From Streptococcus parasanguinis (GTDB taxonomy: Bacteria; Bacillota; Bacilli; Lactobacillales; Streptococcaceae), in contig CAJJKY010000023.1 in assembly GCA_905188195.1 (NCBI GenBank), positions 1 through 14,941 on the forward strand: a DNA stretch of 14,941 nucleotides, read 5' to 3'. The notes beneath the pieces are model-generated. The model did not search any database, was not told the origin of the DNA, and worked only from the letters and a program-made list of their open reading frames with translations. Below, piece by piece: positions 8,305-13,568 of the stretch (its first letter is position 1; each line of letters opens with the position of its first letter). The position numbers and the translations under genes are program-made.

Positions 8305-8313
8305 ATTCTATCA
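8305..8313 (-). promoter_or_regulatory. lysS promoter (extended -10)
   Basis: On the minus strand TGATAGAAT gives a -10 of TAGAAT (8310-8305) with the TGn extension. The -35 region at 17 bases (GTGAAT, 8333-8328) is weak. The leader is only about 20 bases before the AGGAGG ribosome site. Confidence 0.6.
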
Positions 8314-8340
8314 TATTTAGACCAGAAATTCACTAATATT

Positions 8341-8482
8341 TACCAATTAAACAAAAATAAGATGGAAGAAAAAATGCAGCTTCTTGAATGAATACTCAAA
8401 AACAACTGAAGACCGTCGTTGACTACCTAAATAGCTTGACCTGTATAAGATGAGATGATTGAAAAGGGTTCGACAAAAGTAC
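8341..8482. other. Intergenic stretch between lysS promoter and efflux operon
   Basis: No gene or clear RNA is visible. The part from about 8390 to 8475 is less AT-rich than the flanking DNA and reminded me of degenerate streptococcal intergenic repeats, but I could not match it to a named family such as BOX, RUP or SPRITE. Confidence 0.35.
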
Positions 8483-8537
8483 AAAAAAGGAGCGTGGTGA
8501 ATCCTGAACCATTCATCCTGACCCGCTCCTATTTTTT
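8483..8537 (-). terminator. Terminator of the efflux operon
   Basis: AGGAGCG (8488-8494) pairs with CGCTCCT (8524-8530). Inside, GGTGAAT pairs with ATTCATCC with one bulge. T6 follows on the minus strand (complement of 8483-8488). It lies directly after the permease stop codon at 8536-8538. Confidence 0.85.
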
Positions 8538-9873
8538 ATTCATAACGCAGTGCTTCGATCGGATTTAACTTAGAAGCCTTATTTGCTGGTAAAATTCCAA
8601 AGATAATGCCAACAAAAGCAGAGAAAATAATACTGCCGATAGCGACATTTAAGGAAATAATCGGTGGTCCTTCTAGGGAGGCTGCTGCGAGTGTAGTAAT
8701 CAAGCTATTCACACCATAAGCAAGGCCAAGTCCAATCAGCCCACCAATGATAGTCAAGACCATCGACTCAATCAAAAATTGAACCAGAATCTTACCTCGG
8801 GTTGCTCCCAATGCTTTGCGAAGACCGATCTCTCTCGTCCGCTCTGTTACAGAAACCAACATGATATTCATGACTCCGATCCCACCAACTAAGAGAGAAA
8901 TCCCAGCAATAGCTCCGATTACTGATGTCATAATTCCTACTACTTTGTTGGTTTCCTCTAGGATGCTATCCAAATTAAAGATTTGGAATTCTCCTTGGCG
9001 AACACCTGAAAGTTCTGTTAGCTTTTGAGCAGCCTCGATCCCAACGGTTTTAATCTGCTTCACATCCGGCACATGGACGACAATATTTTGAATTTCATCC
9101 GTTCCGAATTCAGAGGCGAGTTGTGTATTAGCCATCAAGGCACTGCCACCTGAGGAAGCTCCGTAAAGAGCTGTTCCTGCATTTGGATCCTTGAAAATAC
9201 CAACGACACGATAATTGTTGTCCCCAACAGAGACTACCTGATTCAGTGGATTCTCCGTTCCAAATAATTGTTGGGCTAAGCCTTCATCCAGAAGCACTAC
9301 CCGGGAGAAATTACTATAGTCTGAAGGGGTTAATTTTCGTCCAGATAAGAGCTCAACCTTTTTGACAGAAAAATAGGTCTCATTTACCCCTTGGATGTTC
9401 ACTCCGTCTGCTTTTTTCTTTTGAAAAGCAATGGTTGCATTGGAGGTATTGCTAACATAGTAACCATCGATGCCTTGAATCTTGGTTAATTCCTTAACCC
9501 AAGATTCTTGCACAACTGGTGGTGCTTCTTGGACTTGACCATCAACATCTTCAGCGTTTTCCCCATCGATATCCGACGGAGCAGCCATCCCTCGGTCTTC
9601 AGCTGCAGGGCCACTTTCGCCTCCGCCTTCTCCTGTATCTTCAGAAGGGCCAATATTGATCCCAGTCACATAGCCACTCTTGTTGGGAGAATAAGAGATT
9701 TGTACATACTCTTGGTCCTTGGTGAAGGTCTTGGTGACACCAGCTTTCATACCATCTCCCAGAGCCATGATGACAACGACAGAAGCAACCCCAATAATGA
9801 TCCCCACCATGGTCAAGAAAGACCGTAATTTATGGCTCATAATTGAGCTGATCGCAAATTTCCAATTTTGCAT
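8536..9873 (-). CDS. MacB/FtsX-type ABC permease (efflux pump)
   Basis: Membrane subunit of a MacAB-like tripartite-style exporter, homologous to Bacillus YknZ and to what I recall as pneumococcal SP_0787. The 445 residues show the MacB plan: one N-terminal membrane helix (about 17-37), a large extracellular domain (about 45-305), and three C-terminal helices (about 312-340, 366-390, 409-430). The conserved SVTERTREIGLRKALGATR (341-359) forms the ATPase-coupling region, and the protein ends NPIEALRYE. Residues 76-120 are an acidic, Gly/Pro-rich low-complexity segment, longer than in the pneumococcal protein as I remember it. The ATG overlaps the ATPase stop codon by one base (TAATG), with AAAGGGGG upstream, so translation is probably coupled. 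Substrates are unknown; family members export antimicrobial peptides or macrolides. Confidence 0.92.
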   Translation of the reverse strand: MQNWKFAISSIMSHKLRSFLTMVGIIIGVASVVVIMALGDGMKAGVTKTFTKDQEYVQISYSPNKSGYVTGINIGPSEDTGEGGGESGPAAEDRGMAAPSDIDGENAEDVDGQVQEAPPVVQESWVKELTKIQGIDGYYVSNTSNATIAFQKKKADGVNIQGVNETYFSVKKVELLSGRKLTPSDYSNFSRVVLLDEGLAQQLFGTENPLNQVVSVGDNNYRVVGIFKDPNAGTALYGASSGGSALMANTQLASEFGTDEIQNIVVHVPDVKQIKTVGIEAAQKLTELSGVRQGEFQIFNLDSILEETNKVVGIMTSVIGAIAGISLLVGGIGVMNIMLVSVTERTREIGLRKALGATRGKILVQFLIESMVLTIIGGLIGLGLAYGVNSLITTLAAASLEGPPIISLNVAIGSIIFSAFVGIIFGILPANKASKLNPIEALRYE

Positions 9874-10568
9874 TAGGTCCCCCTTTCCAGCTTGCTATCT
9901 GAGGAGATCACTCCATCACGAATGACGATGCGACGATGCGCAAAGGCTGCAATTTCTGGCTCGTGTGTAACCATGATAATGGTTTTTCCTTCTTGGTTTA
10001 GCTTGGTTAACAAGTCCATTATTTGCTCCCCCGTCTTGGTATCTAGGGCTCCAGTCGGCTCATCTGCTAAGACGATGGCTGGCTGATTGACGAGAGCTCG
10101 AGCGATCGCAACCCGCTGTTTTTGACCCCCTGAGAGCTCTGAAGGCAAATGGTGCATACGAGAATGGAGCTCTACCTTTTCAAGGTACTGCTCAGCTAAT
10201 TCCTTCCGTTTAGCAGGATGAACTCCCGCATAAATGAGAGGTAGTTCTACATTTTGAAAGGCATTGAGCTTAGAGAGAAGAAAGAATTGTTGAAAGACAA
10301 AACCGATCTGTTCATTTCGAACACGTGCTAATTTTTTCTCACTGAGATTTCCAACCTCCTGACCTTCTAGAAAATACTCTCCACTGGTCGGGCGATCCAA
10401 CAAGCCAATGACGTTCATCAAGGTCGATTTTCCTGAGCCAGATGGACCCATAATGGCCACAAATTCTCCCTCTTCGACTTCTAAATCGATGTCTTTTAAG
10501 ACACGAAGTTCCTGATCCCCATTTTTATAGGTTTTATTGATTCCTTTTAGTTCAATCAATTTTGTCAT
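9873..10568 (-). CDS. ABC transporter ATPase (MacB/LolD-type)
   Basis: Cytoplasmic ATP-hydrolysing subunit powering the adjacent permease. The 231-residue protein has all nucleotide-binding motifs: Walker A GPSGSGKST (41-49), Q-loop VFQQ (91-94), signature LSGGQ (145-149), Walker B IVLADE (165-170) and the switch histidine H202 in MVTHEPE. The start at 10568 (MTKLIELKG) is preferred because homologues begin there. Two upstream in-frame ATGs, at 10604 and 10589, would lengthen it by up to 12 residues inside the preceding gene. With this start it overlaps the membrane-fusion gene by 17 bases and shares one base with the permease, a tight three-gene operon. The ribosome site (GGA, about 6 bases before the ATG) is weak, consistent with coupling to upstream translation. 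Confidence 0.95.
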   Translation of the reverse strand: MTKLIELKGINKTYKNGDQELRVLKDIDLEVEEGEFVAIMGPSGSGKSTLMNVIGLLDRPTSGEYFLEGQEVGNLSEKKLARVRNEQIGFVFQQFFLLSKLNAFQNVELPLIYAGVHPAKRKELAEQYLEKVELHSRMHHLPSELSGGQKQRVAIARALVNQPAIVLADEPTGALDTKTGEQIMDLLTKLNQEGKTIIMVTHEPEIAAFAHRRIVIRDGVISSDSKLERGT

Positions 10569-11709
10569 ATTTTCCGATCTCTTTTCCATCTTCCAGTTTC
10601 TCATTAGGATTCACAATAACTTGAGCATCTTTCTTCAAGCCTGACAAGATTTCCTGATTTTCAGCATCGGCGTTACCAAGCGTCACTTTTACTTTCTTAG
10701 CCTTGCCATTTTCGACCGTCCATACATAGCTCGTATCCCCATCAGCCATGATACTTGTCACGGGAACAAGGGGATGTTGAGTAGAACTTTTGACTTCAAT
10801 ATTGACAGAAAAGCCTTGTTTGAGTTCCCCAATCTCACTGGTAATATCCACTGTGAATGGGTACTTGGCTCCACCGCTTCCTTGTGTTCCACCTGCTGCA
10901 TTGGCACCTGCTTGACCCGCGTCGGTCGGATAGTTGGCTACATAAGAAATCTTTCCTGTCCAGGTTTTATCTGGATAAACCTTGGAAGTGAGGACCACTT
11001 CCTGACCTTCAGAGATATTGGCCAAATTGTATTCAGACAACTCCCCTTTGACTTGTAAATTCCCGTTGCTCACAATGTGAACCAGAGTTTGGTTGGTCCC
11101 TGTAGTCGATTTTGAAACATCTTTATTGACTTCGACCACGGTACCATCTGTATTACTCCTAACTGTTGTCGCATCCAGAAGAGCCTTAGCCTTGTTCATA
11201 TTATCGACCGCATCCGACTTAGCATCTCGTAAATCGCTAGCTTGAGAATCGACTGTTCGCTGGGTCTGCGAAGCTGATTTGGCATCTGCTTCTTCATCGC
11301 CTGTCGTATCAATGGTCACACCATTTGTCAGTAAGTCATTTAACTGACGATCTGCCTTATTGACAGCACGAACGGCTGCATCATAAGCGGTTTGGGCCTC
11401 TGTACTGCTATACTGAACAATTGGCTGACCGGCCGTTACTTGATCTCCTACATTGACCAAAATCGATTGCAAATCCCCTTTGGTTCCATCAAAATAGACA
11501 TACTGTTCCTGGTTGGCAGTGACTTTCCCAGTTAACAAGACTGAAGAAGCGATCGATCCATCCTTGACCGTTTGCACCATTGGAGTTTCTTTTGTGATTG
11601 CTTGATCAGGAGTACTTGGGTGCGAAAACATCATCACACTTCCTGTTCCAATCACCACAATTGCTGCACCTGCAGCTGTAAATAGTTGCCATTTTTTCAA
11701 TTTCTTCAT
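10552..11709 (-). CDS. MacA/HlyD-like membrane-fusion protein (efflux adaptor)
   Basis: First gene of the efflux operon; an extracellular adaptor thought to form a channel on top of the permease, like Bacillus YknX and the pneumococcal protein I recall as SP_0785. The 385 residues show an N-terminal membrane anchor (about 7-28), a split biotinyl-lipoyl domain (about 68-100 and 180-215), an alpha-helical hairpin rich in Ala, Asp and Lys between them (about 103-180), a beta-barrel (about 217-305) and a C-terminal membrane-proximal domain (about 306-380). A Gly/Ala/Gln-rich loop (263-280) interrupts the barrel. TGGAG precedes the ATG by eight bases. The export substrate is unknown; a role against antimicrobial peptides is inferred from the family. 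Confidence 0.93.
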   Translation of the reverse strand: MKKLKKWQLFTAAGAAIVVIGTGSVMMFSHPSTPDQAITKETPMVQTVKDGSIASSVLLTGKVTANQEQYVYFDGTKGDLQSILVNVGDQVTAGQPIVQYSSTEAQTAYDAAVRAVNKADRQLNDLLTNGVTIDTTGDEEADAKSASQTQRTVDSQASDLRDAKSDAVDNMNKAKALLDATTVRSNTDGTVVEVNKDVSKSTTGTNQTLVHIVSNGNLQVKGELSEYNLANISEGQEVVLTSKVYPDKTWTGKISYVANYPTDAGQAGANAAGGTQGSGGAKYPFTVDITSEIGELKQGFSVNIEVKSSTQHPLVPVTSIMADGDTSYVWTVENGKAKKVKVTLGNADAENQEILSGLKKDAQVIVNPNEKLEDGKEIGKYDKID

Positions 11710-11741
11710 CGTTTTTCTCCATCAAAGAAAGCGTTTTATTC

Positions 11742-11760
11742 TATACCATAGTATACCATA
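11742..11760. repeat. Direct repeat in the efflux-operon promoter
   Basis: TATACCATA occurs at 11742-11750 and again at 11752-11760, separated by one G, so the period is 10 bases, about one helical turn. The -10 box of the efflux operon lies across the junction. Such phasing is typical of tandem sites for a response regulator, but no regulator is identified. Confidence 0.5.
11750..11758 (-). promoter_or_regulatory. Efflux-operon promoter (extended -10)
   Basis: Read on the minus strand, TGGTATACT gives a -10 of TATACT (11755-11750) with the TGn extension. No good -35 hexamer is present at 16-18 bases upstream, which fits a promoter needing either the extended -10 or an activator. Transcription would start near 11743, leaving about 33 bases of leader. 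Confidence 0.55.
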
Positions 11761-11830
11761 TTTCCTTACTTTTCTATCTAAAATTGACACAGCAAAATGA
11801 AATTTAAATGCTTGGGAACATGCTAAACCC

Positions 11831-11859
11831 TTGACTTTTGTAACAATTGATATTACAAT
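11831..11859 (+). promoter_or_regulatory. gor promoter with overlapping dyad
   Basis: TTGACT (11831-11836), 17 bases, TACAAT (11854-11859): a near-consensus housekeeping promoter. The dyad TTGTAA (11838-11843) with TTACAA (11853-11858), 9 bases apart, fills the spacer and overlaps the -10, as a repressor operator would. The ribosome site AGGAGG (11878-11883) precedes the ATG by five bases. Confidence 0.75.
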
Positions 11860-11888
11860 CAAACTGAAATCCCATTTAGGAGGAAAAC

Positions 11889-13238
11889 ATGAAAGAATTT
11901 GATATTATTTCAATCGGTGGAGGTAGTGGAGGAATCGCTACGATGAACCGGGCTGGGGAGTACGGAGCGCGGGCTGCCGTCATTGAAGAAAAACAACTGG
12001 GTGGAACCTGTGTCAACAGAGGATGTGTGCCTAAAAAGATTATGTGGTATGGTGCACAAATTGCAGAAGCTATTCGTGATTATGGACCAGACTATGGATT
12101 TACCTCTGAACAAACAAGATTTGATTTTGCAACTTTAAGAAAAAATCGCGAAGCCTATATTGACCGTTCTCGCAATTCCTATGATGGCAGTTTCAAACGC
12201 AATGGGGTTGAACGAATTGAAGGACGTGCTCGTTTTGTGGATGCTCATACGGTTGAGGTAAATGGGGAAACCATTAAGGCCAAGCATATCGTGATTGCGA
12301 CCGGTGCCCATCCTTTTATCCCTTCTGTTCCTGGAGCTGAATTTGGCGAAACGTCTGATGATGTCTTTGCTTGGGAAGAACTTCCTACATCTGTTGCCAT
12401 TATTGGAGCTGGCTACATCGCAGTGGAACTAGCCGGTGTGCTCCATGCCCTTGGTGTTCAGACCGATCTCTTCGTTCGCGGTGATCGTCCCTTAAGAAAG
12501 TTTGATTCCTACATTGTCGATGGCTTAATGGAAGAAATGGAAAAACAAAACCTTCCGCTTCACAAACATAAGGTTCCCATGAAGCTTGAAAAATTAGAAG
12601 ACGGTCGGGTTAAGATTTATTTTGAGGATATGACCAGCCACGTGGCAGATCATGTTATCTGGGCAACAGGACGAAAACCAAACGTCCAGGATCTCAATCT
12701 AGAAGCTGCAGGCGTCACCTTAAATGAAAAAGGATTCATTGGAGTAGATGAATACCAGAATACAGTTATTCCAGGAATCTATGCTCTTGGGGATGTTACA
12801 GGAGAAAAAGAATTAACTCCTGTCGCTATTAAAGCTGGACGCACTCTTTCTGAACGACTATTCAATGGAAAAGTCAATGCCAAAATGGATTATACAAACA
12901 TCCCAACCGTTGTCTTTTCTCACCCTGCTATTGGAACCGTTGGCCTAACGGAGGAAGAAGCCCAGCAAACTTATGGTAAAGAGAATATCAAAGTCTATAC
13001 TTCTCAATTTGCTTCCATGTACACCGCTGTTACCCAACACCGCCAGCAAGCAAAATTCAAACTCATCACTGCCGGTCCCGAAGAAAGGGTCGTTGGCCTT
13101 CATGGTCTTGGCTACGGAGTCGATGAAATGATCCAAGGATTTGCAGTTGCTATCAAGATGGGAGCGACAAAAGCCGATTTCGACGCAACCGTCGCCATTC
13201 ACCCAACCGGATCCGAAGAATTCGTGACAATGAGATAA
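11889..13238 (+). CDS. gor: Glutathione-disulfide reductase
   Basis: FAD-containing cytoplasmic enzyme that reduces oxidised glutathione with NADPH, part of oxidative-stress defence. Streptococci of this group usually import glutathione. The 449 residues are full length. The N-terminal FAD-binding motif ISIGGGSGGIA (7-17) is followed by the redox-active disulfide GGTCVNRGCVPKK (C41, C46). The NADPH domain has IIGAGYIAVELAG (171-183) and the basic VRGDRPLRKFD (196-206), which favours NADPH over NADH. ALGDVTG (299-305) completes FAD binding, and the C-terminal HPTGSEE (438-444) carries the catalytic histidine H438 and glutamate E443. It diverges from the efflux operon, a neighbourhood I also remember in pneumococcus. 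Other disulfide reductases of this superfamily are possible but less likely. Confidence 0.95.
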   Translation: MKEFDIISIGGGSGGIATMNRAGEYGARAAVIEEKQLGGTCVNRGCVPKKIMWYGAQIAEAIRDYGPDYGFTSEQTRFDFATLRKNREAYIDRSRNSYDGSFKRNGVERIEGRARFVDAHTVEVNGETIKAKHIVIATGAHPFIPSVPGAEFGETSDDVFAWEELPTSVAIIGAGYIAVELAGVLHALGVQTDLFVRGDRPLRKFDSYIVDGLMEEMEKQNLPLHKHKVPMKLEKLEDGRVKIYFEDMTSHVADHVIWATGRKPNVQDLNLEAAGVTLNEKGFIGVDEYQNTVIPGIYALGDVTGEKELTPVAIKAGRTLSERLFNGKVNAKMDYTNIPTVVFSHPAIGTVGLTEEEAQQTYGKENIKVYTSQFASMYTAVTQHRQQAKFKLITAGPEERVVGLHGLGYGVDEMIQGFAVAIKMGATKADFDATVAIHPTGSEEFVTMR

Positions 13239-13244
13239 AACATA

Positions 13245-13270
13245 AGCTTGAAGTTGTTCCACTTTAAGCT
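13245..13270 (+). other. Hairpin immediately after gor
   Basis: AGCTTGAAGT (13245-13254) pairs with ACTTTAAGCT (13261-13270) through ten pairs including one G-U, with a 6-base loop. It has no T run of its own and abuts the true terminator directly. It could stabilise the 3' end of the gor transcript or be a decayed terminator. Confidence 0.55.
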
Positions 13271-13305
13271 AAAAGGACTATTTAAACAAACAATAGTCCT
13301 TTTTC
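13271..13305 (+). terminator. Terminator of gor
   Basis: AAAAGGACTATT (13271-13282) pairs perfectly with AATAGTCCTTTT (13292-13303) around a 9-base loop, followed by further T. The A run on the 5' side would also let it work on the minus strand. Confidence 0.9.
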
Positions 13306-13357
13306 ATTTATCTGATTTTAATAAAATCCTTAAAATTTCATAGATAAAATATTTTTA

Positions 13358-13388
13358 TTGTTAAAATCTTACTAATTTGTGATATAAT
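13358..13388 (+). promoter_or_regulatory. Adhesin promoter (extended -10)
   Basis: TGATATAAT gives a perfect TATAAT (13383-13388) with the TGn extension. A possible -35, TTGTTA (13358-13363), is 19 bases upstream. The DNA before it (13306-13357) is very AT-rich, as an UP element would be. A start near 13395 leaves a leader of about 150 bases. This promoter and leader fill most of the 307-base gap between gor and the adhesin. Confidence 0.65.
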
Positions 13389-13400
13389 TCACTTTGTAGA

Positions 13401-13461
13401 TGTCTTTTTTGAAAATAGACTAGTGGGGGGTGCACTTTTATTAATGTCGTCTTAAAAGACA
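13401..13461 (+). promoter_or_regulatory. Structured leader of the adhesin mRNA
   Basis: TGTCTTTT (13401-13408) pairs perfectly with AAAAGACA (13454-13461) across 45 bases. Within that loop AGTG (13422-13425) faces CACT (13433-13436), with a run of six G (13425-13430) between. A competing short hairpin, GTCTT-AA-AAGAC (13449-13460), uses the same right-hand arm, so alternative folds are possible. No known riboswitch family is recognised. Confidence 0.4.
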
Positions 13462-13532
13462 CCTATAAAAATTTCTCAATTTTGTAAGTTTTTGGCAACA
13501 ACATACAAATTGATGTAGATAATTGGAGAAAA

Positions 13533-13568
13533 ATGGGAGAAGAAAATGAAAAAAATGAATCTAAGTAG
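13533..13568 (+). promoter_or_regulatory. Possible 11-codon upstream ORF overlapping the adhesin start
   Basis: ATG at 13533 opens a frame coding MGEENEKNESK and stopping at TAG 13566-13568, beyond the adhesin ATG at 13546 and in another frame. GGAG at 13525-13528 could serve as its ribosome site, though the 4-base spacing is short. The adhesin ribosome site GGGAGA (13535-13540) lies inside it, so its translation would compete with adhesin initiation. It may be a chance ORF in A-rich DNA. Confidence 0.3.

Noticed and set aside
11784..11789. TTGACA as an additional -35 for gor
   Set aside because: No acceptable -10 is found 16-18 bases downstream; the TTGACT/TACAAT pair at 11831-11859 is far better.
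13138..13545. Recent horizontal transfer junction between gor and the adhesin
   Set aside because: I saw no integrase, insertion sequence, tRNA or flanking direct repeat; the adhesin may be accessory, but the sequence gives no direct evidence for transfer.
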